This document shows positions 8,701 through 17,070 of a stretch of DNA of 28,312 nucleotides, piece after piece; position 1 is the first letter of the stretch; each line of letters begins with the position of its first letter. The position numbers and the translations under genes were made by a program. Under the pieces are notes generated by a model, which saw only the letters and a list, made by a program, of their open reading frames with translations, searched no databases and had not been told where the DNA came from. Source of the DNA: an uncultured Clostridia bacterium (lineage in GTDB: Bacteria; Bacillota; Clostridia; Christensenellales; UBA1242); the NCBI GenBank assembly GCA_947626155.1, contig CANQRC010000010.1, positions 1-28,312 of the forward strand, given 5' to 3'.

Positions 8701-11700
8701 AGATAAAATACACCGGCGGCGAGGCAATTGATGCCCAACTTAATGTTGGCGACACCGTTGTTTTGGATATTGGCGAGCAAATATCAATTGGCGTTTTGAA
8801 GTGGCTGCCTGTTGATGTTGTAAACACAAGGATTTCGCTTTCAGAAATAAACTCCTCCGGCAAAAAAGTGATTGACATAAACTCTCGAACAAACACCATA
8901 ACTGCGCTTGAAAGCGGGCAAACAAAAGTTCTTGTCACAATTGCAAACAACATCACAAAAGAGGTTACAATCATTTGCGTGAGAAAAGTTTCTCAAATTG
9001 TTGTGGAAGAAGAAGTGTTCACGGCAAGCGAAACCTATCAAATAAATGTAGGCATTCTGCCAATTGATGCAACAAACAAAACTTTGGACTTCAAACTTGA
9101 AGAGAGCGATATTGCATACATTGAGGGAAATGTTTTGCACTTTGTGAGAGCGGGGAAAGTGGAAGTTGTTGTCAGGACAACTGACGGAAGCAATATCCAA
9201 AAAACCGTTTCTGTTACAAGCACCTTGGGACACATTTCAAATATAGAACTAGAAGGAAACGACATTAAGATCAAAAAAGGCGAAAGCGTCAAACTTCTTG
9301 TCAAAAAATTTCCACTTGACGCTTTAAGCAAGGTTGAGTTTAAAATTTTGGGGCAAGAAGAAAGTGTTGTAAGTTTGACTGATGAGGGGCAAATTGTTGG
9401 GCTTGCCTGCGGAAGAGTTGTTGTTAGGGCTTATGCGTTTGACTTCTATGGGCGCGAAGTCTTTGCCGACTGCAACATTTTGGTGTATGAAAACATAACA
9501 TCTTTTGAGCTTCAATTTGACAGAGAACTTGAACAATATCAAAACAAAAACACCTTTATAACAAGCAAAAAGGAACTTTCTTTCAAGGTTGTCTGCACGC
9601 CACTTGACGCAGAAGTCCAGAAGTTTTCCTATGAGATTTTGGATGGAAATTTTGCAAAGATTGAGGACGAAAAAATTATATTCTTGCAAAAGGGAAGAGT
9701 TTCAATCACCTTCAACTGCCTTGATATGACCGGCAACAAAATTTCAAGAACTTACAGTTTCTATTATGTTGAAAACGACCTGATTTCTGCTACGCTTGAC
9801 AAGTCTAGTTTTGAGAACGGCGTGTTGACGCTTGAGGCAGGGGAGGAATACAAATTCACCCTTTCAAAAGCGTTGCCAAATGACAACGAAAATTTGAATT
9901 TTACAATCAGTGATGCCGTTGAAAGGCGAAACGACCCAAATAAGCGCGTGGCAAGTTTTGAGAATGGAACTCTCAGCGCATTGAACGGCGGAACATATGA
10001 GTTTGTGCTTTATGTAAACGGGCTGAAACTTGAAAAGGTTACCGTTGTTGTCACAAGGGCGGCAACGGAAATTGTTGTGGATGGCCCAGAAGAGGCATAT
10101 GTTTCTTCGCCATATTACACAATTAAGGCTCATGTTAAAGAAACGGACTCTCAGCAAAGCGAATTGGGCTTTAGGACTGACAGCAATGTTGCAAGCGTGG
10201 GCGCGGACGGACTTTTGACTTTTAGCGCTTATGGGCAGTGCGAAGTGACAGTTTATGTTTTGGAAAACCCTGCTGTTTCAAAGATAGTTAAAGTAACATA
10301 CACCCAAACCCTGCAGGCAATAGAGTTTAACAAAACGCGTGACACACTTGGAATTTCTGACACAATTGACTTGTCAGTGACCGGAAGCCCACAAAACTGT
10401 GGCGACTTCGAATACACAATGGAAGTTGACAAGCCGGAACTTGCGGAACTTAGAAAAACCTCCACGGGCTACCGAATTAAGGGCCTTAAAAGTGGAATTG
10501 TGGTTGTCACGGCCCAAGTTGTTGGAAAAGATATTTCAGCCACAAAAACAATTATGATTTATGACAAAATCAGCGACATCCAACTTCAAGAAAACTTAAA
10601 CAACGCAGGCGGTCAAGGCGGCTATCGCGTGTTTGGAACAACGTTCTTTGACGACAAAAACGCTGAAATTCACACTTATCAAATGCAAATTGCAACAATC
10701 ACGCCAAGCGGGACGTCAAAAGATATCCTTGAGTGGTCCTCAAGTGACAACCTCACTGCCACCGTTGACCAAAACGGTCTTGTGACCTTTTTGAAGGCGG
10801 GCAGGGTGACAATCACGGTTAAGCAAAAAGAGCCATATCCCGGCGCATATGTTGTGTCAGATAGTTATGAGTTTGTTTTGGTTGACGGCATAAACATTTA
10901 CAATTTTGACCAATTCAAAGTGGCGCACGCCAAACTTGTTGAGGCAAACAAAGATAAAACCTCAAATTATTCTTCACTTGTTTTGCACCAAGATATTCAT
11001 TTTGAAGATGGCTTTGGGGCGCTTACTTTTGGCTACAATGTTTGTGGAAATGGCTACACTCTTGACCACACAAAAGTTAAAAATATTGGCGTAGACCACT
11101 TTATCATCTCAAAAAATGGAATAGAACTTGACAATGTTGTCTTGAGGGCGGAAGAGATAATTGATGGCTCACGCGTGAAAGAGAGTAGCCGCGCTCTTAC
11201 AATAATAAACGCGTCAAATGTGCTCCTTTATAATGTTGTTGTTGAGAACGCAGAAACCGGCATAAGAGTTATTTGCTCTCAGGTTAAACTTGAGGGATGC
11301 ATTATAAGAAATTGTTTGCTTGTTGGCATGATGCCTGAAAGAAGCGAAACCGTCGCTTGCGACATCACCATTAAAGACACAATTTTTGCCGGCAGTTATA
11401 TTGGAATAATGTATCATTTTGATAGTTTAAGCGGTTCCAAAGACAAAATCAACCTTGAGGGAGAAGTGAGATTTTACAATTGGGCAACAATCAAACAAGT
11501 TGAGCAGTCTGTTAATTTGCAAAGATTTATAGACCAATATCTTGGTGACTATGAATTCATTGCCAAACTTGGGGCGAGCGCTGTGTCGGAAATTTACAGA
11601 CAACTTGAGGATATAGCAGAAAGAAAGGCGGCTAGCCACGCCTACACATATAAAGGAGACAAATATTACAACTTCGCTATTTTGCAAATGTCTGCAAGTC

Positions 11701-11930
11701 TTCCAGGGAAAACAATTCACGGTGTGGGCGACTGTGACAGGTCAAAGATAAATTCAAATTGCAACTATTCTGACTTTAAGATTTCAGATGCATTTTATTT
11801 GGGTGTTACCGTGCCAGTTGAATTGGAAGCTCTTTCATTGAGTGCGCAAAATCCATTTATCAAGCCAGGCGACACTTATCTTGATGACGTTTCAATTGCG
11901 GGAAGAATAAGGCAAAAATGTAGATTTTAA
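5763..11930 (+). CDS. Giant exported protein with about 19 BIG_2 Ig-like domains and a beta-helix-like C-terminal region
   Basis: A 2055-residue protein. Residues 4-27 form a signal or signal-anchor helix (MKKLMLFLMVAIPILVV). From about 36 to 1705 it is an array of about 19 Ig-like domains; early ones are textbook BIG_2 (SSSDENIATVDMNGHVEF, then GSGSISATT). From residue 201 on, two domain types alternate. After NIYNFDQF (about 1710) comes a region to about 1870 rich in short I/V-x-N and N-V-V-V-E-N-A rungs (LTIINASNVLLYNVVVENAE, CIIRNCLLVG), suggesting a right-handed beta-helix. The C-terminus (ends RQKCRF) has no LPxTG, no second membrane helix and no obvious cell-wall repeat, so attachment, if any, is through the N-terminal helix. 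The ATG follows the permease stop by one base with GAGGTG upstream. BIG_2 arrays occur in adhesins; the adhesin role is inferred. Confidence 0.88.
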   Translation: MKKLMLFLMVAIPILVVMIVKLTATVAVGDMFISVESITLSETSISAMVGDSADLSFTIYPEVASNKEVIWSSSDENIATVDMNGHVEFVGIGSGSISATTLDKNKRSQCSFYVTDTKVHQVKLTAPQKYVHIGDTLQLSTTILPAEALNHEVSFSTSDEGIATVDTNGLVTGIAEGYVTITATTADGGLTDTLEISVITPVTSLIVEKEEVVTSSKTYQIEYSVEPASATKKNVVFEVDNLAVASVNETGLVTFKSAGQVNVTLSTVDGNLQRTVRIIYTAGYAYDLILEEPAMTIDVDSAPVRIGYQTLPENLYSTKVEFSSYDEDVAYVDSSGYLHALKGGNTVVSLKVQKSDKTFIEKQIYVTVISPAKEILIEDGITAEKTYQLRLKASPDDATDVEYFYHIVDSTNATVSESGLVVFDCASPCTVYVDVFANGDNSDVSKRVKITYTAGKASSFRLLDKDLTLSCGEEAELGCEILPTNATIRPLSLSIENFSPILEGSEVIKIENNKIFAISGGTARVKVSFVLYDATVVEDYCFVTVIRQPTNIEISIDLEQFNNQFVTSENTVQFSGRLLPLDALDSEISWSVDDENIAFIRDGALIFKQVGAVTLTARVGEISNSVDVYYSGANPVFAQVEARADGETFEIPKEMQIGESFEVVVSKIIPSYKVAPPYTIQITNQKTQNSKGVVLEEKDGIVTAVAGGTATLVVYISSSIRLSFEIEVERAPESLSVLQADTQVTAETVELVAEVLPVDATDKTVVFQLQETEIATLRDNILTFKANGKAYLTAYCQANENLRCNFYVEKVEKNMFKFDMSQTHATVNNGDLIEFGIKEEFSIFIEDQQPQIDGQSVVRVEGNYLRALSAGKANIQIVTKDKVYEIEITVNQLVEDIFFTGATDIYEGEYIVGKDFVELAFEVYPAFATNQKLSIKIADSLSGGQQAIAYISGTKLIFTRAGSVSVQVSSEDGSVTKTFKIKYTGGEAIDAQLNVGDTVVLDIGEQISIGVLKWLPVDVVNTRISLSEINSSGKKVIDINSRTNTITALESGQTKVLVTIANNITKEVTIICVRKVSQIVVEEEVFTASETYQINVGILPIDATNKTLDFKLEESDIAYIEGNVLHFVRAGKVEVVVRTTDGSNIQKTVSVTSTLGHISNIELEGNDIKIKKGESVKLLVKKFPLDALSKVEFKILGQEESVVSLTDEGQIVGLACGRVVVRAYAFDFYGREVFADCNILVYENITSFELQFDRELEQYQNKNTFITSKKELSFKVVCTPLDAEVQKFSYEILDGNFAKIEDEKIIFLQKGRVSITFNCLDMTGNKISRTYSFYYVENDLISATLDKSSFENGVLTLEAGEEYKFTLSKALPNDNENLNFTISDAVERRNDPNKRVASFENGTLSALNGGTYEFVLYVNGLKLEKVTVVVTRAATEIVVDGPEEAYVSSPYYTIKAHVKETDSQQSELGFRTDSNVASVGADGLLTFSAYGQCEVTVYVLENPAVSKIVKVTYTQTLQAIEFNKTRDTLGISDTIDLSVTGSPQNCGDFEYTMEVDKPELAELRKTSTGYRIKGLKSGIVVVTAQVVGKDISATKTIMIYDKISDIQLQENLNNAGGQGGYRVFGTTFFDDKNAEIHTYQMQIATITPSGTSKDILEWSSSDNLTATVDQNGLVTFLKAGRVTITVKQKEPYPGAYVVSDSYEFVLVDGINIYNFDQFKVAHAKLVEANKDKTSNYSSLVLHQDIHFEDGFGALTFGYNVCGNGYTLDHTKVKNIGVDHFIISKNGIELDNVVLRAEEIIDGSRVKESSRALTIINASNVLLYNVVVENAETGIRVICSQVKLEGCIIRNCLLVGMMPERSETVACDITIKDTIFAGSYIGIMYHFDSLSGSKDKINLEGEVRFYNWATIKQVEQSVNLQRFIDQYLGDYEFIAKLGASAVSEIYRQLEDIAERKAASHAYTYKGDKYYNFAILQMSASLPGKTIHGVGDCDRSKINSNCNYSDFKISDAFYLGVTVPVELEALSLSAQNPFIKPGDTYLDDVSIAGRIRQKCRF
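6364..10880 (+). repeat. Alternating two-domain Ig-like repeat array (protein-level)
   Basis: Inside the 2055-residue protein, domains of type A begin at about residues 201, 372, 549, 732, 895, 1076, 1245, 1434 and 1603, giving a period of 163-189 residues, and a type B domain lies between each pair. Type A has a TSSKTYQI-like strand, a P-x-D/S-A-T turn and an I-x-NGLVTFKSAG-like strand, often ending in Y-T-x-G. Type B has an I-G-E-x-like strand and a LSGGTA-like strand, ending in VTVIxxP. DNA-level identity between units is low, so the duplication is old. Confidence 0.75.
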
Positions 11931-11942
11931 AAGGAGGAAGAT

Positions 11943-14900
11943 ATGGCAAAAAAACTTAATAAAATTTGTTTGTTAATTTTTGTTTTGGCAGTTTTTTGCC
12001 TATCTTTTCCTATATCCCAATTCTTTATAACAAATGTTGCCGAGGCGGTGGCAGTGGAGGGCTTATCTGGAAACAATTTTGTTATGGTGGGCTTTGCAGG
12101 ATATGAGCCAGGACATTTCTTTGTGAATGACAGTAATCAAAGCACACTGGTTAACTCAAAGACCGCCTCACAGGGAGGAGAATATAACTCCATTGTTTCA
12201 AGCGGCAATGGCAAAAGCTCTGGCTGGGGAGAACTTCGCTTAACCTCCGACATGAAGCCATTTGTTGATAGCGGAATTTTATATGCCAAGGCAAGTGGAG
12301 CCGTCAGCGTTAATGACGGGCAAAAAATGACGCTTAAAATTTCCTCAGGAGAAGCAACAGAGCAGGTTGAAATTTCAAATGGCAGGGCGGAAACTCCTCT
12401 TCTTAGGCTGACGGACTTCAATCAAAATGTGAGATTTACTTTCGAGACAGATTCCAACAATTTTGTGCTTGATTTGCCAACAATTCATCTTTGCACTTGC
12501 ATTGATTCCGTCACACTTGAGCAGTCAAGCCGAGAGGTTGCTCCAGGCGAACTTATAAAGATGAATGTTTACAACGATGTCACAAAAATCTCTGGCGTTT
12601 CTGGAAATTTTGCAAGCCTTTCAAAGATAAATCACGCCATTGAATATCAATTTTTGTCTGGCAAAGACGCCGTTGAAGTGATTGGCACAAACATTCTTAT
12701 CAAAGAAAACGCAGCAAACCTCACAAAGGTGACACTGCGCGCTGTTTGCAACAAAAATTCTTATTCAGCGGAAAAGATTAACTCTGGCGAATTCATCACT
12801 TTCACCGTCAATACAAATATTTCTATGGTGGATGTGCAGGTTAGAACAGACTTTTCAGATCCAGCAAATTTTGTTGGCGTCGGTCCAACTGAAAAGGACA
12901 AAAGGATAACTTTGACTGTGCAACCAAACAAAGGATATGAATTTTTGGGCTGGTATGTTGACGGCGAATTTAAGACAAAGAACCGAAAATTGACTGTAAA
13001 TGCCACTTTTGGTCAAGATATTTATGCCAAGTTTAAAAAGACAATTCAAATTGAGTCAATTCAAATTCAAGGCAGGGTTTATGACGGCACAATAGACATT
13101 GACGAAAAGGATGCAATTGTCCGCTTTGCCGGCGTGGAAGACGGCCACGAACTTGGACTTTCGGGCGTGAAATATGCTTATGTGGACGCAAGCGCCGGAG
13201 AGAAAAAAGCCGTAACAACGCAGGTTGACACCCTTACTTTGACAGGAAAAGATAACGACAAATATTCTTTGTTAAATGACAAAATTTTGCCTGTCGCGCC
13301 AATTGGAGAGATTTTCAAACGACAAGTCACAATAACGGCGCAGGATGCAAAGAAGGAGTATGGGGACCCAGACCCAACTTTCTCATTCACCGCCCAAAAT
13401 GTGGTTGGCGACGAGGTTTTAAGTGGAAACCTGTCGAGGCAGAATGGTGAGAGCCTTGGAAAATATATAATCAACACAGGTGATCTTGCTAACAAAAATT
13501 CCAATTACAACTTTGATATTGGCGAGGCATTTCTTGAAATAACTCAAAGAACTCTTTTCCTTGAAAACATTGTGGTTGCAGAAAAAATCTACGACAAAAC
13601 TACTGACGCAGTGATAACCGCAGACCTTGGAAATGTTTACAAAAATGAAGATGTAAAAGTTAATGTTTGGGGGCAGTTTGTTTCTGTTGATGCCGGCGAG
13701 AATGTTGAGGTGACAATCACAAAGGCAGAACTTTATGGCAAAGACAAACAAAATTATGTCCTTGAAGATTACACTCAAAAAATTTATGGCAAAATTTCGC
13801 CAAAGCCAATCACCATAACCGCACAAGAGGGTTCTTGCGTGTATGGACAGACGCCTGAGTTTAGTTTTGTTTCAAGTGAGGCTGCAGAATTTGACGGCGC
13901 GCTTGAAATAGAAAGTTTTGAAGTTGGAGCGCACGAAATTAAGGTTGGAACGCTTTCAAATCCAAATTATTTCATAGAAAAATTTGTTTCTGCAAACTTT
14001 TACATCACTCCAAAGCCAATTTTGGTCAAGGCGCAAAAGCAGACAAAAACTTTTGGAGATGAGGACGCTCCGTTTACATATGATGCGGAGGGGCTGGTTG
14101 GAAACGACACTCTTTATGGCGAACTTTCACGTGAGGAAGGCGAAGATGTTGGCTTATATAAAATTTTGCAGGGCGGGCTGAACAACTCAAATTATGACAT
14201 AACTTTTTTGGAAAATGTCTTTGAAATTGTGCCTCGCCATATTGTTGTGAAGATAAAATTTTTGGATAAACAGTATGACGGCACTTTGGATGTAGATTTT
14301 GAAACCACTTTTGAAAACAACATTAAAAATGAGTTTTTTGATTGCAAAGTTGAGGCAAAACTTTCTGACAAAAACAGCGGAAAAGTGAATGTTCAAGTTG
14401 GAAAAACAGAAGTTTTGACTGAGAACAAGAATTATGCTTTTGACTTTGAAGTTGAAAACAATCAAATTGAAATTTCGGCAAGGGAAGTCGGCATTTTTGT
14501 GGTTGAGAGCAGCAAAACATATGGCGATGATGACCCAATATTTACTTACACAGCCAGAAACGCGGTTGAGGGCGAGGCGCTAAGTTTGTCAATTTCAAGG
14601 CGAAGAGGAGAAAATGTTGGCTTTTATTCTTACTTTTTAATGTATAGAGAGAACTCAAATTATAATATTTCGCTTGTCAACCAGCAGTTTGAAATTTTGC
14701 CAAGAGAAATTAAGGTTTCTGTTCAAAATCAGTCAAAAAAATTTGGTGACGAAGACCCACAAATTGAATTTTCTCTTGCCGAAGGTTTGTGTTTTGACGA
14801 CAAGCAAGAAGACATTATTGACGGGCAAGTTTACAGGCGTCATGGCGAGAATGTTGGCGTTTATGATTATGATTTTTCAAGGTTGTCAACAAGCGCAAAT

Positions 14901-17045
14901 TACACTTTTGTGAACAGCGCAAACACAAATTTCATCATTACAAAACGCCCAATCACAGTGACAATTGGCAAACATGAAAAAGTTTATGGTGATGCCGACC
15001 CAACTTTTGATTATGAGGTTTCAAATGACATTGAGGGGCAGCGCTTTGAGGCGCAAATTGTTCGAGATTATGGCGAGGATGTTGGAACATATAGGCTGAT
15101 TTGCGGAACTGCAAACGACCCAAGATATTTAATAGAATATGTTGAGGGGACTCTTGTAATCAACCCATATGAACTGACCATTAAGGCGGATGAAAAAGTT
15201 AAAATTTATGGTGACGAGGACCCAATCCTCACTGTTTCAATCACAAAAGGATTTTTGAAGTTTAATGACAGGATTGACAGCCTTGTTGTTGGAAATCTAG
15301 ACCGAAAACAAGGCGAGGTTGTCGGGAAATATGAGATAAATTTGGGAACACTTTCTTTTGGAAAGAACTATTTGCTCACTTTCGAGAGCGGAGAGCTGAC
15401 AATTCTTCAAAGGCACATAAACATTGTTGCAAATTCCGTTTCAAAGGTTTATGGGGAGGCTGACCCAACTCTTGATTTTGAAATTGGCGGCGACGGACTT
15501 GTGTTTGGAGACGAAATTGAGGGCGCTTTGGAAAGAGAACAAGGTGAAGTTGTTGGAACTTACAACATTTTGCAGGGAAGCATAAAAACAACTGAGAATT
15601 ACTATTTTGACTTTGTTTCGGGGCACTTTGAGATAACAAAAAAGCCAATTCAAATCATTCCAACAACTCTTTCAAAAGAGTATGGCGACGAAGACAAGGA
15701 GATTGAATATGAAATTCAAGGCTCTCTTGTTGGCGAGGACACGTTAAGCGGACATCTTTATCGCGACACCAGCAAAACCCAAATAGGAAGATATCAAATT
15801 TACTCTTCGCTTGAAAATGAAAATTATGAAATTTTGCTTGGAACGCAATATTTTACAATTTTGCCAAGGGAGATTGTTGTCAGGGCAGAAAGTTACACCA
15901 TAAATTATGGCGAGAAAGAGCCAGAACTTTCTTATTCAATTGTCTCTGGCACAATTTTGGAAGGCGACGAAATAAGCGGCGGAATTTTTAGAACACCAGG
16001 CAATTCGGTTGGCACTTATGACATTTTAAGCAACCTTTCAATCAACAGAAATTACAACATAGTTTTCATGACGGGAAAACTTACAATTCTGCCACTTTCG
16101 CTTACAATTCAGAGCAAAAATTATCAAAAGATTTATGGCCAAGAAGACCCAACTTTCTCTTATGAAATTGTTTCGGGAGAACTTGTGAATTCCGACAAAC
16201 TTTACGGCGTTTTGACAAGAGAAAAAGGCGAAGATGTTGGGAAATACAGCCTCATAAACGGCGTTTATAACGAAAATTACAATATCACGCTGCTTCCTGC
16301 CGAAATTGAGATATTAAGAAAGGATGTAAAACTTATTTCAAGTGTTTATAACAAAATTTTTGACGGCACAAACACCGCTTATCTTAAAAACCCATATGTT
16401 TCGGGAACGGTTGACGATATCTATCTTCAATATGAGAGGGCAAATTGCGCAGAATTTGAAAGCGCAGATGTTGGAAATCACATTGCCGTTCATTTGCACG
16501 ACATCACAATTGTTGGACAAAAAGCGAACAATTACAACCTCATTATTCCAGATGTATTGTATGCAAACATAACTTTGCCAGAACTTGAAAAAGATGAGGT
16601 TAAAGTTTCCGCAAAAGAGGCCGTTTTGCAGGGAGACTACAAACTTAATTATTCTGTAGAAAATGTGAAAGACTCAATAAGTGTTGAAAACAAAAAGATT
16701 ATTTTAAGTTACAACCTTTGGCTTGAAAATAATCAGCAAAAACTTACTCCAAACAGCCCTTATACAATAAGCATTGACATCCCTGCTGAGGTCTTTGCGA
16801 AGAACAATGTTTATGTTTTTCAAAAGGACAAAGATGGCAAATTTGTGCTTGTTTCAAGCAGAAAAGACGAAAACGGAAAACTTATCATCTCAGCAAATTC
16901 GCTTGGCGAATTTTACATTGCCGTTGAGGACGAAACGTGGCTTAATATTGGCGTGTATGTTGCCTTTGGAATCATAGCGCTGTTAGGAATTTTTGTGCTT
17001 ACAAAAATACTAAGCCGCCACAAAAGAAGAAAAATCATAAAATAA
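11943..17045 (+). CDS. Giant membrane-anchored surface protein with MBG and YDG repeats
   Basis: A 1700-residue protein. Residues 1-35 form a signal peptide (hydrophobic ICLLIFVLAVFCLSFPIS, likely cut near AEAVA). A unique N-terminal region runs to about 290. Residues about 295-365 form an InlB-type (Listeria-Bacteroides) repeat, with YEFLGWYVDG and IYAKFKK. From about 366 to 1545 there are 15 repeats of 70-85 residues: four YDG-type (VYDG, IYDK, QYDG, IFDG) and eleven MBG-type (KxYGDxDP, then GExVGxY, then NYNI, then I.xR/K). A linker domain ends in TWLNIG, and residues about 1668-1690 form a transmembrane helix followed by SRHKRRKIIK on the cytoplasmic side. It has no LPxTG. AAGGAGG stands just before the ATG, 12 nt after the previous stop, so the product should be well translated. 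MBG/YDG arrays are known from large adhesin-like proteins; the ligand is unknown. Confidence 0.9.
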   Translation: MAKKLNKICLLIFVLAVFCLSFPISQFFITNVAEAVAVEGLSGNNFVMVGFAGYEPGHFFVNDSNQSTLVNSKTASQGGEYNSIVSSGNGKSSGWGELRLTSDMKPFVDSGILYAKASGAVSVNDGQKMTLKISSGEATEQVEISNGRAETPLLRLTDFNQNVRFTFETDSNNFVLDLPTIHLCTCIDSVTLEQSSREVAPGELIKMNVYNDVTKISGVSGNFASLSKINHAIEYQFLSGKDAVEVIGTNILIKENAANLTKVTLRAVCNKNSYSAEKINSGEFITFTVNTNISMVDVQVRTDFSDPANFVGVGPTEKDKRITLTVQPNKGYEFLGWYVDGEFKTKNRKLTVNATFGQDIYAKFKKTIQIESIQIQGRVYDGTIDIDEKDAIVRFAGVEDGHELGLSGVKYAYVDASAGEKKAVTTQVDTLTLTGKDNDKYSLLNDKILPVAPIGEIFKRQVTITAQDAKKEYGDPDPTFSFTAQNVVGDEVLSGNLSRQNGESLGKYIINTGDLANKNSNYNFDIGEAFLEITQRTLFLENIVVAEKIYDKTTDAVITADLGNVYKNEDVKVNVWGQFVSVDAGENVEVTITKAELYGKDKQNYVLEDYTQKIYGKISPKPITITAQEGSCVYGQTPEFSFVSSEAAEFDGALEIESFEVGAHEIKVGTLSNPNYFIEKFVSANFYITPKPILVKAQKQTKTFGDEDAPFTYDAEGLVGNDTLYGELSREEGEDVGLYKILQGGLNNSNYDITFLENVFEIVPRHIVVKIKFLDKQYDGTLDVDFETTFENNIKNEFFDCKVEAKLSDKNSGKVNVQVGKTEVLTENKNYAFDFEVENNQIEISAREVGIFVVESSKTYGDDDPIFTYTARNAVEGEALSLSISRRRGENVGFYSYFLMYRENSNYNISLVNQQFEILPREIKVSVQNQSKKFGDEDPQIEFSLAEGLCFDDKQEDIIDGQVYRRHGENVGVYDYDFSRLSTSANYTFVNSANTNFIITKRPITVTIGKHEKVYGDADPTFDYEVSNDIEGQRFEAQIVRDYGEDVGTYRLICGTANDPRYLIEYVEGTLVINPYELTIKADEKVKIYGDEDPILTVSITKGFLKFNDRIDSLVVGNLDRKQGEVVGKYEINLGTLSFGKNYLLTFESGELTILQRHINIVANSVSKVYGEADPTLDFEIGGDGLVFGDEIEGALEREQGEVVGTYNILQGSIKTTENYYFDFVSGHFEITKKPIQIIPTTLSKEYGDEDKEIEYEIQGSLVGEDTLSGHLYRDTSKTQIGRYQIYSSLENENYEILLGTQYFTILPREIVVRAESYTINYGEKEPELSYSIVSGTILEGDEISGGIFRTPGNSVGTYDILSNLSINRNYNIVFMTGKLTILPLSLTIQSKNYQKIYGQEDPTFSYEIVSGELVNSDKLYGVLTREKGEDVGKYSLINGVYNENYNITLLPAEIEILRKDVKLISSVYNKIFDGTNTAYLKNPYVSGTVDDIYLQYERANCAEFESADVGNHIAVHLHDITIVGQKANNYNLIIPDVLYANITLPELEKDEVKVSAKEAVLQGDYKLNYSVENVKDSISVENKKIILSYNLWLENNQQKLTPNSPYTISIDIPAEVFAKNNVYVFQKDKDGKFVLVSSRKDENGKLIISANSLGEFYIAVEDETWLNIGVYVAFGIIALLGIFVLTKILSRHKRRKIIK
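13042..16580 (+). repeat. MBG/YDG tandem repeat array (protein-level)
   Basis: Repeats start at about residue 366 (YDG), 461 (MBG), 535 (YDG), 620, 690 (MBG), 765 (YDG), 847, 920, 1001, 1075, 1156, 1233, 1308, 1384 (MBG) and 1459 (YDG). MBG units keep a Y-G-[DEQ]-x-[DE]-P motif, an R-x-x-G-E-x-V-G-x-Y motif and an N-Y motif. The unit at 620 is degenerate (VYGQTPEF, no RxxGE). The DNA of neighbouring units has diverged, so the array is not undergoing recent expansion. Confidence 0.85.
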
Positions 17046-17070
17046 AACTCTTCAAGTTGAAGAGTTTTTT
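17044..17070. terminator. Bidirectional intrinsic terminator shared by convergent genes
   Basis: AAAACTCTTCA (17044-17054), loop AGT and TGAAGAGTTTT (17058-17068) form a perfect 11-bp stem flanked by A on the left and T on the right, so it works on both strands. The left flank overlaps the stop codon of the MBG gene and the right flank overlaps the stop codon of the minus-strand gene at 17069. Confidence 0.9.

Noticed and set aside
10906..11094. Possible frameshift or second gene in the tail of the BIG_2 protein
   Set aside because: The main frame stays open and keeps a consistent composition to its stop, followed by a strong ribosome binding site for the next gene.
5763..17045. CRISPR-like or DNA-level tandem repeats in the giant genes
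   Set aside because: The repetition is at protein level only; neighbouring units differ at most DNA positions and there are no identical spaced repeats.
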